Assembly (NCBI GenBank): GCA_964504305.1
Contig: CAZDEB010000001.1
Coordinates: 62,001-126,000 of the forward strand
Origin: UBA11606 sp964504305
Lineage (GTDB): Bacteria > Actinomycetota > Acidimicrobiia > Acidimicrobiales > Aldehydirespiratoraceae
DNA length: 64,000 bases
Reading direction: 5' to 3'
Under the pieces are notes generated by a model that saw only the letters and a list, made by a program, of their open reading frames with translations, made no database searches and was not told the DNA's origin. Positions 25,514-34,124 of the stretch are shown here, in pieces. Each line of letters begins with the position of its first letter. Position 1 is the stretch's first letter. The translations under genes and the position numbers were made by a program.

Positions 25514-26833
25514 CTATTTGTCGTTGCTGGGAATCCAGTTGGTTCCCGCGAGCGGAACCTTGGCCATCGCTGCGGCCTCGACGGTGAGGGCCGCTAGATC
25601 TTGTGGCTCAAGATTGTTGACGTGAGATTTCCCGCACGCTCGGGCCAGTGTTTGGGTCTCGAGAGTGAGGACTTGCAGGTAGTTGGCGAGGCGGCGTCCG
25701 GCGATAACCGGATTCAGCCGGGCCGACAACTCCGGGTCCTGGGTGGTGATACCTGCCGGATCGGTGCCGGCTTGGTAGTCCTCCCACACGCCAGCCGCCG
25801 ATCCGAGTTTGCGGTATTCGTCGTCGTGGGCCGGATTGTTGTCGCCTATGGCTATGAGGGCCGCGGTGCCGATCGAAACGGCGTCGGCACCCAGGGCTAG
25901 TGCCTTGGCAACGTCGGCGCCGGACCGGATGCCGCCGGCCGCGATCAGCTTGACGCGCCGGTGTACGCCCAACTCCTGTAACGCCCGAACCGCCTCGGGG
26001 ATCGCGGCGATGGTGGGGATCCCGACGTGTTCGATGAAGACGTCTTGGGTCGCCGCGGTTCCGCCCTGCATCCCATCAACGACGACGGCGTCGGCTCCGG
26101 CCTTTATGGCCAAGGCGGTGTCGTAGTAGGGCCGAGCCGCCCCAATTTTGATGTAAACGGGGACTTGGTGATCGGTGATTTCGCGAAGCTCGATGATCTT
26201 GATTTCGAGATCATCGGGCCCGGTCCAGTCGGGATGGCGACATGCTGAGCGTTGGTCGATACCTTCGGGCAGCGTGCGCATTTGACCGACCCGTTTGGTG
26301 ATCTTTTGGCCCAGCAACATTCCGCCGCCGCCGGGCTTGGCGCCTTGTCCCACCACCACTTCGATGGCGTCGGCTTGGCGGAGATCGTCGGGGTTCATGC
26401 CGTATCGCGAAGGCAAGTATTGGTATACGAGGGTTTTGGAGTGGCCTCGTTCTTCGGGGGTCATGCCGCCGTCGCCGGTGGTGGTCGAAGTGCCGGCGGC
26501 GTTGGCGCCCCGCCCGAGCGCCTCTTTGGCTTGAGCCGACAGCGAACCGAAACTCATGCCGGCGATGGTGATCGGGATATCGAGCTTCACGGGGCGCTCG
26601 CTGGTGTCGGCCCCGATGGTGATGTCGGTGCCGCAGGCCTCGCGATAACCCTCGAGGGGATAGCGAGACATCGAGGCGCCGAGCAGCACGAGGTCGTCGA
26701 GCGACGGCACCCGACGTTTGGCGCCGAACCCTCGAATCCGGTAGATACCGGTGTTAGCGGCTCGTCGAATCTCGGCGATCACGTTGCGATCGAAGGTGTA
26801 GCTCTCTTGTTGGTGCCAGTCGTTGGTGCTCAC
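25514..26833 (-). CDS. FMN-binding glutamate-synthase domain protein (MgsC/GlxD type)
   Basis: A 439-residue protein equal to the FMN and FeS catalytic domain of glutamate synthase, as a separate subunit. Features include FGSLSAQAKEALGRGA, GQGAKPGGGG, the long GADAVVVDGMQGGT segment and the GGIRSGADVAKALALGAD phosphate-binding loop. GTG 26833 overlaps the stop of the preceding gene (GTGA) and has GGAGG upstream. A longer frame from 27004 has a non-protein-like leader. Together with the two upstream genes it matches N-methylglutamate synthase (MgsABC) or the homologous GlxBCD, which transfer a nitrogen group to form glutamate or N-methylglutamate. The FMN domain catalyses the reductive step. 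Confidence 0.85.
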   Translation of the reverse strand: MSTNDWHQQESYTFDRNVIAEIRRAANTGIYRIRGFGAKRRVPSLDDLVLLGASMSRYPLEGYREACGTDITIGADTSERPVKLDIPITIAGMSFGSLSAQAKEALGRGANAAGTSTTTGDGGMTPEERGHSKTLVYQYLPSRYGMNPDDLRQADAIEVVVGQGAKPGGGGMLLGQKITKRVGQMRTLPEGIDQRSACRHPDWTGPDDLEIKIIELREITDHQVPVYIKIGAARPYYDTALAIKAGADAVVVDGMQGGTAATQDVFIEHVGIPTIAAIPEAVRALQELGVHRRVKLIAAGGIRSGADVAKALALGADAVSIGTAALIAIGDNNPAHDDEYRKLGSAAGVWEDYQAGTDPAGITTQDPELSARLNPVIAGRRLANYLQVLTLETQTLARACGKSHVNNLEPQDLAALTVEAAAMAKVPLAGTNWIPSNDK

Positions 26834-27525
26834 CGGTTGCCTCCTGCGGCGAGTTCGGCGTCGATATCGTCGATGTGGAAGTTGTAGAGCCTGCGAGCCG
26901 AGCCATAGCGACGAAACTCCGAAGGGTCGTGGTCGAGGTCGCTGCGGCTGAGTAGGTCGGTGAGGGCCGTGACATGTTCGGGTCGGATCTCCTTTTCGAC
27001 GCAATCCGACCCGAGCGATTCGACATCGCCGCGTACAAAGATGCGAGCCTCGTACATCGAATCCCCGAGGTCGGCCGCGGCGTTACCACAAACAACGAGG
27101 TTGCCAGCCTGGGCCATGAATCCGCTCATGTGGCCGACGTTGCCGCCTACCACGATGTCAACACCTTTCATCGAGATCCCGCATCGGCTGCCCGCGTTAC
27201 CTTCGATCACGACAAGCCCGCCGTGGCCGGTGGCGCCGGCGGCCATGGTGGCGCTGCCGATGATCCGGACGGTGCCGGACATGATGTTCTCGGCGAGCCC
27301 GGTTCCGGCATTGCCGATGACGTTGACGCGGCCGATTTGGTGCATCCCGGCGCAGTAGTAACCGACCGACCCGTCGACGGTCACCGAGATGTCGTTGTTG
27401 ATGCCCGCGGCGACGGCGTGAGCGCCGCGCGGGTTGGAGATGTGGAAGTCGCCGCTGCGAGCGTCGTGAAGCGCGCGGTTGATATCGCGTAGTGAGGAGG
27501 AGGCGAAGTCGAGGGTTGTGCTCAT
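26830..27525 (-). CDS. GXGXG-domain subunit (MgsB/GlxC type)
   Basis: A 231-residue protein made almost wholly of the right-handed beta-helix with repeated GXGXG that forms the C-terminal domain of glutamate synthase (VIGNAGTGLAEN, IIGSATMAAGATGHGG, VVGGNVGHMSGF, VVCGNAAADLG). It starts at ATG 27525, overlapping the amidotransferase stop by ATGA, and overlaps the next gene by GTGA. The role is structural: it links the amidotransferase and FMN domains in the assembled enzyme. Confidence 0.88.
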   Translation of the reverse strand: MSTTLDFASSSLRDINRALHDARSGDFHISNPRGAHAVAAGINNDISVTVDGSVGYYCAGMHQIGRVNVIGNAGTGLAENIMSGTVRIIGSATMAAGATGHGGLVVIEGNAGSRCGISMKGVDIVVGGNVGHMSGFMAQAGNLVVCGNAAADLGDSMYEARIFVRGDVESLGSDCVEKEIRPEHVTALTDLLSRSDLDHDPSEFRRYGSARRLYNFHIDDIDAELAAGGNR

Positions 27526-28421
27526 GCGGCCAAACTCCATGTGTAGACGCGGGCCGGTTCTGGTTCCCAGACCGTTGCGTGTTCGACGTCGGGCAGCTGG
27601 GCGATTGCCCGGTATTCCGACGACATCGCGACCCAGTCGTCGGTTTCGGCGACCACCGCGGGCTTGCACGCGATGGGGTCTCGCAGGATCGCGAACCCGT
27701 CGGCGGTGCCGACGGCCAAGGTGTAGAACCCGTCGAGGTCGACCAACGCCCGTTCGAGTGCCGCGTCGAGGGTGTCGCCTTGCCTCATGCGCCACGAGAT
27801 GTAGCCGGCGGCAACCTCTGAATCGTTCTCGGTCTGGAACGTCTCGCCTTGCTGCTGGAGTTGTGAGCGCAGCCAATTGTGGTTCGACAGCGAGCCGTTA
27901 TGAACCAGGCACGTGTCCGAGCCGGTGCCGAACGGGTGTGAGCCGTTGGGAGTGATGGCGGACTCGGTGGCCATCCGGGTGTGGGCGATGGCGTGAGTGC
28001 CGCGGCGCGTCGCGAGGTGGTAACGCTTCGCCACGAGGTCGGGGTCGCCCACCGACTTGTAGAGCTCGATCCGGTTGCCTTCGCTCAACACGTCGACGCC
28101 GCTCACATTGTCGATGATCCATTGGCGGGCCAAGCGGCCGTCGCCGGCTGTTTCAAAGACGGCATGGTCGTGGGTTGGTCGAACGGTGACATCGGCATCA
28201 AGCACTTGTTGTAGTGCTTCGGTTGTTGGGGCCCAGTCGGGTGACCGGCCTTCGGCGAGCACCGTAATCCTGGATCGGTTCTGGGTGGTCTCGTCGTAGA
28301 TTGCGAACCCCGCACTGTCGGGGCCGCGTTCGCGCATCTCGTGGAGCATGACCGCGGTGAGGCGGCCCAGTTCTGGCCGGTACTTTTCGGTCTTGCAGAA
28401 CAGACCGACGATCCCGCACAT
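27522..28421 (-). CDS. Class II glutamine amidotransferase subunit (MgsA/GlxB type)
   Basis: A 299-residue Ntn-type amidotransferase. The predicted start gives MCGIVG, so the catalytic nucleophile is Cys2 after removal of Met. GGGGAGA lies upstream at good spacing, which supports ATG 28421 over an earlier in-frame start. Conserved pieces RGPDSAGFAIYD and HNGSLSNHNWLR (oxyanion region) are visible. It releases an amino group from the gamma position of glutamine or a gamma-glutamyl-alkylamide for the FMN subunit. Its position opposite a gmaS-type ligase favours methylamine metabolism, but Glx-type roles are possible. Confidence 0.87.
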   Translation of the reverse strand: MCGIVGLFCKTEKYRPELGRLTAVMLHEMRERGPDSAGFAIYDETTQNRSRITVLAEGRSPDWAPTTEALQQVLDADVTVRPTHDHAVFETAGDGRLARQWIIDNVSGVDVLSEGNRIELYKSVGDPDLVAKRYHLATRRGTHAIAHTRMATESAITPNGSHPFGTGSDTCLVHNGSLSNHNWLRSQLQQQGETFQTENDSEVAAGYISWRMRQGDTLDAALERALVDLDGFYTLAVGTADGFAILRDPIACKPAVVAETDDWVAMSSEYRAIAQLPDVEHATVWEPEPARVYTWSLAA

Positions 28422-28456
28422 GATGTCTCCCCTTATGACTCTCCGGGCGTACCCGT

Positions 28457-28476
28457 CTACGGTGTGCGAACCGTAG
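28457..28476. promoter_or_regulatory. Inverted repeat in the mgsA-gmaS divergent promoter region
   Basis: CTACGGT and ACCGTAG arms flank a 6-bp spacer in the 158-bp gap between the divergent operons, 35 bp upstream of the amidotransferase gene and about 100 bp upstream of the ligase gene. It is a candidate operator for joint control by amine or nitrogen status. No regulator gene is adjacent on the amidotransferase side. Confidence 0.4.
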
Positions 28477-28579
28477 TCACTGACGTGAGCCTTGGACAAC
28501 CGCGAAGGGGTTTCACCTACAGTGAGGCCGGTCCTCGCCGCGGCGGGGCATTATTGGCAACGTCTGAGGGGGACTTTTC

Positions 28580-29941
28580 ATGGGAGCATTCGAAGACATC
28601 CAGGCACGGGTCGAGGCCGACGGTGTGGAGTTCATTTACGCCATGTTCGTCGAGATGCACGGCAAACCTTGCGCCAAGCTGGTTCCGGTGAGCGCCCTGG
28701 AAACGTTGATGTCCGACGGCGCCGGTTTTGCCGGCTTTGGGGCCGGGCCCATGGGTCAGGACCCGTCGAGTCCCGACATTCTTGCCATTCCCGACCCGGC
28801 TTCGTACACCCAGCTGCCGTGGCAGCCCAATGTCGCCGCCATGCAGTGTGACGCGACGGTCGACGGCGAACTGTGGCCCTACGCCCCACGCGTCATCTTG
28901 CGCCAGGCGATGGAGAACCTGGCCCAACGAAATCTGGTTCTCAAAGGAGGGGTGGAGGCCGAGTACTCCCTTGTTGTCAAAGACGAACTTGGGCGTATCA
29001 GCGTCGCCGACGATCGTGACGTCGACACGATGCCGTGCTACGACGCTCGCAGCCTCACCCGAATGTTGCCTCATCTGGCAACCGTCTCCAAGAATCTTGA
29101 TGCGATGGGTTGGGGCAACTACGCCAACGATCACGAAGACGCCAACGGCCAGTACGAACAAAATTGGCAGTACAGCGACGCGTTGACGACGTCTGACCGT
29201 CTCGTCATCTTTCGATTGATGATTCACACGATGGCCCAACGTGAGGGCTGGTATGCGTCGTTCATGCCCAAACCGTTCAGCGACAAGACCGGTAACGGGT
29301 TGCACGCTCACCTGAGTCTGTGGACCGCCGACACCGACGAGCCGCTGTTCGTAAACAATGGTGGGTCCGACAGCTTGGGGCTGGGTCTCAGTGAGATGGC
29401 CTACAACTTTGCCGGTGGTCTCATCGATCACGCATCGTCGTTGGTCGCGGTTGCGTGTCCAATCGTGAACTCGTACAAGCGAATGGGGGTCGGCGCCCCA
29501 ACGTCAGGCGCCACCTGGGCCCCGGCCTACGCCGCGTTCGGCGGCAACAATCGCACGCAAATGATTCGGGTCCCCGAACCCGATCGACTCGAGGTACGCC
29601 TCGGTGATGGTGCGGCCAATCCGTATCTGATGTTTGCCGCCATGCTGGCGTGCGGCATGGACGGGGTCGACAACCACACCGACCCCGGAGCGGTGAACAC
29701 CGCGAACTTGTTCGCGTTGGCGCCTTCGGAGGTCGCGGCCCGGGGCATCGAAACCTTGCCGCCGACGCTGCTGCACGCCGCGGAGAACCTGCTTAAAGAC
29801 GATGTGCTCGCCGAAGGCCTGGGGATGACCAGCGAGGGTCCCTATCGCGACTACTTCGCCGAGGTGAAACGCAAGGAGTTCATGGCTCACCACCACCAGG
29901 TAACCCAGGCCGAGGTCGATCTCTACCTGACGATGTTCTGA
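28580..29941 (+). CDS. gmaS: GmaS/GlnT-type glutamine-synthetase-family ligase
   Basis: A 453-residue member of the glutamine synthetase family. ATP- and metal-binding pieces include GGVEAEYSL (the Glu-x-Glu metal site), NQWQYSD-type EQNWQYSDALTTSDR, GNGLHAHLSLW and VRLGDGAANPYL. The sequence belongs to the GmaS/GlnT branch rather than housekeeping GlnA. GmaS makes gamma-glutamylmethylamide from glutamate, methylamine and ATP; the mgsABC-type enzyme then forms N-methylglutamate. The divergent mgs genes are therefore the natural partners. GAGGGGGA precedes the ATG. The symbol is based on family and context, and a plain glutamine synthetase role cannot be excluded. Confidence 0.78.
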   Translation: MGAFEDIQARVEADGVEFIYAMFVEMHGKPCAKLVPVSALETLMSDGAGFAGFGAGPMGQDPSSPDILAIPDPASYTQLPWQPNVAAMQCDATVDGELWPYAPRVILRQAMENLAQRNLVLKGGVEAEYSLVVKDELGRISVADDRDVDTMPCYDARSLTRMLPHLATVSKNLDAMGWGNYANDHEDANGQYEQNWQYSDALTTSDRLVIFRLMIHTMAQREGWYASFMPKPFSDKTGNGLHAHLSLWTADTDEPLFVNNGGSDSLGLGLSEMAYNFAGGLIDHASSLVAVACPIVNSYKRMGVGAPTSGATWAPAYAAFGGNNRTQMIRVPEPDRLEVRLGDGAANPYLMFAAMLACGMDGVDNHTDPGAVNTANLFALAPSEVAARGIETLPPTLLHAAENLLKDDVLAEGLGMTSEGPYRDYFAEVKRKEFMAHHHQVTQAEVDLYLTMF

Positions 29942-29950
29942 TCTTCCTAG

Positions 29951-30601
29951 CTATTGCAGGGCAGCCTCGAGGCCGTCGAGTATGAGGCCGAGGCCGAACT
30001 GGAACTCGTCGCCGAAGTCGTAACCGGGTTGCATTACGTGGGCGACGGTGAACTCCGACAGGTGGGGGTACGCGCCGTCGGCGAAGGTTGCGGTGATCGA
30101 CTCCGCTAGCTCGGTCATGTCTTGGCCTTCAGTTGCGGGCAGGGTGGCTTCTTGCAGTGTGAAGCCGTAGATGAACGCATCGATCAGTGCGTAGGCGTGA
30201 GCGGTCATTTCAACCGTGAACCCGTTGCCGCGAAGGCATCCGAGGACGGCGTCGTGGTGACGCAACGTCTCGGGGCCCGGCGTCGTGCGTGATTCCATCA
30301 GTGGTGGTGCCCAGGGATGGCGGAGCATGGCGGCGCGCATCGAGTTTGCCCGTTCGGTCATTGCTGGTTTCCACCCCGCGCCGCTTGGCGGGCTGTGGAT
30401 CTCGGCGAACACCGAGTCGACCATCGCGTCGATGATTGCTTCTTTGCTTGGGACGTGGTGGTAGATCGTCATCGGTTTGACTTCCAGCGCGGCGGCAAGT
30501 TTGCGAATGGTCAGCGCGTCGACGCCGATTTCGTCGGCCAGCGAGACTGCGGCTGCGATGACCCGAGTCGGTGTCAGCGGTGACTTCGGTTGACGTGGCA
30601 A
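29951..30601 (-). CDS. TetR-family transcriptional regulator
   Basis: A 216-residue regulator. The N-terminal helix-turn-helix (DALTIRKLAAALEVKPMTIYHHV) is clear, and the C-terminal half resembles the TetR-class ligand-binding domain. The start is TTG 30601, supported by CAGGAG 7 nt upstream and by the lack of an earlier start. It is divergent from an oxidoreductase gene, and the gap holds two copies of a palindrome, as expected for an autoregulated repressor. Confidence 0.9.
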   Translation of the reverse strand: MPRQPKSPLTPTRVIAAAVSLADEIGVDALTIRKLAAALEVKPMTIYHHVPSKEAIIDAMVDSVFAEIHSPPSGAGWKPAMTERANSMRAAMLRHPWAPPLMESRTTPGPETLRHHDAVLGCLRGNGFTVEMTAHAYALIDAFIYGFTLQEATLPATEGQDMTELAESITATFADGAYPHLSEFTVAHVMQPGYDFGDEFQFGLGLILDGLEAALQ

Positions 30602-30633
30602 TGGTCACTCCTGGTAATTTGCGCATTGTAACC

Positions 30634-30644
30634 GTACTTAGTAC
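30634..30644. promoter_or_regulatory. Candidate TetR operator, copy 1 (GTACTTAGTAC)
   Basis: GTACT-T-AGTAC is a perfect odd palindrome. A second copy lies at 30666-30676. The 32-bp spacing equals about three helical turns, so two dimers would bind on the same face of the DNA between the divergent TetR and oxidoreductase genes. Confidence 0.7.
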
Positions 30645-30665
30645 TGGTATGGTGACCTCCTCCTC

Positions 30666-30676
30666 GTACTTAGTAC
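30666..30676. promoter_or_regulatory. Candidate TetR operator, copy 2 (GTACTTAGTAC)
   Basis: The same 11-bp palindrome, here extended to a perfect 13-bp CGTACTTAGTACG, 20 bp upstream of the oxidoreductase start. Binding here would block that gene's promoter directly. Confidence 0.7.
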
Positions 30677-30695
30677 GACGAATGGAAGGACCGCC

Positions 30696-31724
30696 ATGAT
30701 CAACACAGAGTCAGCAACCGAGGCCCAGGCCATCGGCCGAATGAGCGCAGTGGTGCAAGGCCGATATGGCGGCACCGAGCAGTTGAGGGTGGAGACAATC
30801 GCCCAGCCAACGGTCGGGCCCAAAGAGGTTCTGATCGACGTTCGGGCCGCGGGAGTCGATCGCGGCGTGTGGCACCTCATGACCGGAACCCCATACCTGA
30901 TACGGCTCATGGGGTTCGGGCTCACCAAACCAAAGAACCCTGTGCCAGGACTTGACGTGAGCGGCGTGGTCGTTGCCGTCGGAAACAAGACGACCAGGTT
31001 TGCGGTCGGCGAAGAAGTATTTGGGATCGCCAAGGGGAGCTTCGCCGAGCGGGCCGTGGCCGACGAAACGAAGCTGTCTCGCAAGCCCGCTCGAACATCG
31101 TTTGTCGAAGCCGCTGCGGCCGCGGTGTCGGGAATAACCGCGCTGCAGGCGCTCACCGACGTTGGTCGGGTAACGGCCGGGCAACGAGTTCTTGTTGTGG
31201 GGGCCTCGGGCGGCGTGGGATCGTATGCGGTGCAGCTGGCCAAAGCCGTTGGCGCGGAGGTGACTGGTGTGGCTAGTACGGCCAAGCTTGGTTTCGTCAA
31301 CTCACTCGGTGCTGATCACGTGGTCGACTACACGGGCGAGGACGTGTTCGATGGCCAGCGCCTATTTGATCTGATTATCGACATTGGTGGCCGCAACAGT
31401 GTGCGGCGTCTCCGGCGGGCCCTCGCCAAGGACGCCACGCTGGTGATCGTCGGTGGAGAGGACGGAAACCGATTCACTGGGGGGATCGGTCGTCAGTTGT
31501 GGGCGACAATCCTCTCGCCGTTTGTGAGTCATCGGCTGCGGATGTTCGTGAGCACCGAGCATCACTCGTTCATCGACCGGCTGGCCGAATTCATCGAGGC
31601 TGGCACCGTGGTGCCCGCAGTTGGCGAACAATTCGCGCTCGACGACGCACCCGAAGCAATCCGCCGCCTCGAAGCGGGCCAGACAAGCGGGAAGTCTGTG
31701 GTCGTGGTGAGCACAAACCAGTAG
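30696..31724 (+). CDS. Zinc-independent MDR-family NAD(P)H oxidoreductase (quinone-oxidoreductase-like)
   Basis: A 342-residue medium-chain reductase. The cofactor-binding motif VLVVGASGGVGSYAVQLAKA (AxxGxxG type) is clear, and the catalytic zinc ligands of alcohol dehydrogenases are absent, which places it with quinone reductases and enoyl reductase-like enzymes. GGAAGGA precedes ATG 30696. It is divergently regulated with the TetR gene, so it is probably induced by a small electrophile or quinone that the regulator senses. Confidence 0.88.
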   Translation: MINTESATEAQAIGRMSAVVQGRYGGTEQLRVETIAQPTVGPKEVLIDVRAAGVDRGVWHLMTGTPYLIRLMGFGLTKPKNPVPGLDVSGVVVAVGNKTTRFAVGEEVFGIAKGSFAERAVADETKLSRKPARTSFVEAAAAAVSGITALQALTDVGRVTAGQRVLVVGASGGVGSYAVQLAKAVGAEVTGVASTAKLGFVNSLGADHVVDYTGEDVFDGQRLFDLIIDIGGRNSVRRLRRALAKDATLVIVGGEDGNRFTGGIGRQLWATILSPFVSHRLRMFVSTEHHSFIDRLAEFIEAGTVVPAVGEQFALDDAPEAIRRLEAGQTSGKSVVVVSTNQ

Positions 31725-31730
31725 GTACCG

Positions 31731-32219
31731 CTACGAGCCGAGCCCGTCGACGTACCCGGAGAGCTTTTCGATGGCCATGTTCCAACCGGCGGCGCCGGGG
31801 GAGTCGGCGGCTACACCCGCGTGAGTCATTGTCATCGCGGTCCGCTCGCCAAGGTCGGTGAGTTCGACGGTGATCTGGGTTACGGCCGGGCCGGGCATGC
31901 CCATATCGGCGGGGTCAAGCACATTGCCATTCTCGTCTGACATTGATTCGGTGTAGACCAAACGAACGTATTCGTCGATCTCGAGGTATTCGCCGGTAAA
32001 CCACATTTGCATCGGACCGTTGGGCGTATCCATGGCCATGCAGATCAGTCGTCGGCCGCCAACCCGGACGTCCATCTCGGCGACGGGAATGCTCGCGCCG
32101 GTGGGTCCGTACCAGGCCTGGAAGTGTTGCGCTGAGACCCACATCTGCCAGATGAGGCGAACCGGAGCGTCGAAGGTCCGCTCGATCACTACCGATTTGG
32201 TGGCGTCGTTGTCGGTCAT
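31731..32219 (-). CDS. SRPBCC (AHSA1-like) family protein
   Basis: A 162-residue START/AHSA1-fold protein, with the family-typical opening (IERTFDAPVRLIWQMWVSAQ) and the ending GWNMAIEKLSGYV. These small proteins bind hydrophobic ligands. It overlaps the upstream ArsR-family regulator by ATGA (32216-32219), a pairing that is very common in actinobacteria, so the two are certainly co-expressed. The ligand is unknown. Confidence 0.88.
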   Translation of the reverse strand: MTDNDATKSVVIERTFDAPVRLIWQMWVSAQHFQAWYGPTGASIPVAEMDVRVGGRRLICMAMDTPNGPMQMWFTGEYLEIDEYVRLVYTESMSDENGNVLDPADMGMPGPAVTQITVELTDLGERTAMTMTHAGVAADSPGAAGWNMAIEKLSGYVDGLGS

Positions 32220-32572
32220 GTTGATGGTCTCTCTTGTTGCGATTGAAGTTGGGTGACGTAAGTGTCCATGCGGTCAAAGCGGCCTTCCCACACTGGTCGG
32301 TAGGTCTCGGCCCAGTCGGCCACCGCCTCGAGCGGTTCGGCGTCGAGGTGACAGGGGCGGAATTGGCCGCGCCGACCGCGGACAATCAGACCGGCTCGTT
32401 CGAGCACCTTGAGGTGCTTGGAGACCGCGGGCAAAGTCATGTCGAAGGGGGACGCGATTTCGTTGACGTTGGCCGGTCCTTGGGCCAGCCGCGCCAAGAT
32501 CGCCCGCCGGGTCGAGTTGGCGAGGGCGGCAAAGGTGTCGTCGAGTCGATCGTCGAGTGCGGTGAGGGTCAT
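32216..32572 (-). CDS. ArsR-family winged-helix regulator
   Basis: A 118-residue regulator with the ArsR DNA-binding segment (RRAILARLAQGPANVNEIASPFDMTLPAVSKHLKVLE). No metal-binding cysteine motif is seen, so it belongs to the non-metal branch usually paired with AHSA1 proteins. ATG 32572 is preferred to TTG 32584; neither has a ribosome-binding site. It heads the two-gene operon. Confidence 0.88.
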   Translation of the reverse strand: MTLTALDDRLDDTFAALANSTRRAILARLAQGPANVNEIASPFDMTLPAVSKHLKVLERAGLIVRGRRGQFRPCHLDAEPLEAVADWAETYRPVWEGRFDRMDTYVTQLQSQQERPST

Positions 32573-32605
32573 CGGAAGAACCAAGGCGTGTATTAAACCA
32601 GATAG

Positions 32606-32629
32606 ATAATTAACTGAATAGTAAATTAT
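32606..32629. promoter_or_regulatory. AT-rich inverted repeat upstream of the ArsR gene
   Basis: ATAATT and AATTAT arms separated by 12 bp lie 34 bp upstream of the arsR-type start, in an unusually AT-rich patch for this genome. This suits an autoregulated ArsR promoter and operator, but AT-rich DNA yields such arms by chance. Confidence 0.35.
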
Positions 32630-32757
32630 AGGACGCCAGGTGTTTGGTCAAGGGCCTTTCAGGCTTTGCGGGCCAGTTGACGGTGGATTGAAAGGTCGGC
32701 CACCAATAGTGGTTTGCAAGGGACCGAAAGGCGGGCCCGAAATCAGGAGGGTGCAAT

Positions 32758-33252
32758 ATGAGACGACTTCTCTTAGCGGTGTTGCCGGTGGTGTTACTCA
32801 CTGCCCTGGCCGGGCCGGCAAATGCCGGGGATGAAGTACAAGAAGTGAAGGTTGAAGGGGTCGGAACGCCGGGGCCGTACGGTTCGGGTGGGTGTGGCGA
32901 CTCAGCTGGTGCCGGTTCGGACTATGTGATTGCCATGGCTGGCGACCTCGAAGGCTGTATCTACGGTTGGGTACTGGAGTTTGAGTTCAACGAGGAGACC
33001 GGCGAGTACCAAGAATTGGGCCGGGAACTGTTTGTTGGCAGCTACGGAGACCGCAGCGGCACTTTTGTTCTTACCGAACAGTTCTATGCGGTATTTGCCG
33101 CTGACGGATCACAGTTGTCGGGCGGCTGCAGCCATCCGATTCACGAAGGTAGCGGTACTGGCGACTTCGCCAATGCCCGAGGCAAGTTGACATTTGTCGA
33201 CGACGTGAACCTCGGCGTTGCCAACTACCAAGGCGAGCTCAAGTTGATGTAG
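32758..33252 (+). CDS. Secreted protein with possible dirigent/allene-oxide-cyclase-like barrel
   Basis: A 164-residue protein with a clear signal peptide (cleavage after PANA, near residue 23). The mature part is beta-rich and ends with GTGDFANARGKLTFVDD, a pattern seen in small eight-stranded barrels of the allene oxide cyclase/dirigent type. Three or four cysteines may form disulfides after export. AGGAGGG precedes the ATG. Function unknown. Confidence 0.75.
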   Translation: MRRLLLAVLPVVLLTALAGPANAGDEVQEVKVEGVGTPGPYGSGGCGDSAGAGSDYVIAMAGDLEGCIYGWVLEFEFNEETGEYQELGRELFVGSYGDRSGTFVLTEQFYAVFAADGSQLSGGCSHPIHEGSGTGDFANARGKLTFVDDVNLGVANYQGELKLM

Positions 33253-33255
33253 ACC

Positions 33256-33280
33256 TCGCAGTGTCGGCGGGACACTGCGA
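33256..33280 (+). terminator. Hairpin terminator after the secreted-protein gene
   Basis: TCGCAGTGTC and GACACTGCGA form a perfect 10-bp stem around the loop GGCGG, 4 nt after the stop codon. There is no T-run, so it would act as a GC-rich intrinsic stop or a message-end stabiliser. The next gene is convergent. Confidence 0.65.
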
Positions 33281-33353
33281 AGGCGGGAATAGCGAGGGCG
33301 CTTCGGTTTCGGCCGGAGCGCTCTTGCGCATCGGCCAGAAATTCGACAAGCGT

Positions 33354-34124
33354 CTAAGAAAATCGCATTTGCTGGACCTGTGACGATAGGCCGCCGTCGA
33401 GGATCCAGAGCTGGCCACTGGCGTAGCGAGCCTCGTCGGAGGCCAGCCAGTTGGTGAGGTTGGCGATGTCGGTCGGCGTCCCGATCGTGCCCAAGGGATG
33501 AATGTTGGCAGCTTCGGCCAACGCATCGCCGGCGCTCATGGTGTCGGGGTAGAACTGGCCGAGCATCGGCGTGTCTACATATCCGGGGCAAATGGCGTTG
33601 ACCCGGATGCCTTCGGGGCCGTGATCACACGCCAAGGCTTTCGTGAGGGCATGGACAGCGCCCTTGGTGGCGCAGTAGGCCGCTAGTCGCGGGTCGGCGA
33701 TGAAACCGTCGTAGGAACCGAAGTTGATGATGGACGCATGGCATGATTCCCGCAACATGGGTAGGGCGTGTTTGCAGGTCAGGAAGGTGCCGGTGACGTT
33801 GATGGCAAAGATCCGGTTCCATTCGTCGAGACTGGTGTGTTCGATGGACTTTTCGATTTCGACGCCAGCCGCGTTCACCACTATGTCGAGTTGCCCATGA
33901 GAGTCCTGGATTGTCGCGACCCCGCCGGCGACTTCGGTTTCTGAAGTGACATCGAATCGCAGGAAATCGCCAGCTGCTTGTCCCGCGCCGTTGCTTCCCT
34001 GGTTGCTTAGGTCGGCGGCAAATACAAAGGCCCCTTCGGCCTCGAACCGTTTGCAGATGGCTCGTCCGACCCCACCCCGGCCGCCCGTCACGAGGGCGAC
34101 GCGGCCGTCGAGCATCCCACTCAC
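33354..34124 (-). CDS. Short-chain dehydrogenase/reductase
   Basis: A 256-residue classical SDR. The cofactor loop is TGGRGGVGRA, NNAG is represented by VVNAAGVE, and the catalytic triad includes Ser (NFGSYDGF) and the YCATK Tyr-x3-Lys motif. An acidic residue after the second strand (AADLSN) suggests NAD preference. ATGA overlap with the upstream Rieske oxygenase places it second in the operon, where it may oxidise the alcohol or carbonyl product of the oxygenase reaction. Confidence 0.92.
   Translation of the reverse strand: MSGMLDGRVALVTGGRGGVGRAICKRFEAEGAFVFAADLSNQGSNGAGQAAGDFLRFDVTSETEVAGGVATIQDSHGQLDIVVNAAGVEIEKSIEHTSLDEWNRIFAINVTGTFLTCKHALPMLRESCHASIINFGSYDGFIADPRLAAYCATKGAVHALTKALACDHGPEGIRVNAICPGYVDTPMLGQFYPDTMSAGDALAEAANIHPLGTIGTPTDIANLTNWLASDEARYASGQLWILDGGLSSQVQQMRFS

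Noticed and set aside
25514..28421. Possible ordinary NADPH glutamate synthase
   Set aside because: The domains are split into three genes and no GltD-like flavoprotein is present; the facing GmaS-type ligase points to the Mgs/Glx group.
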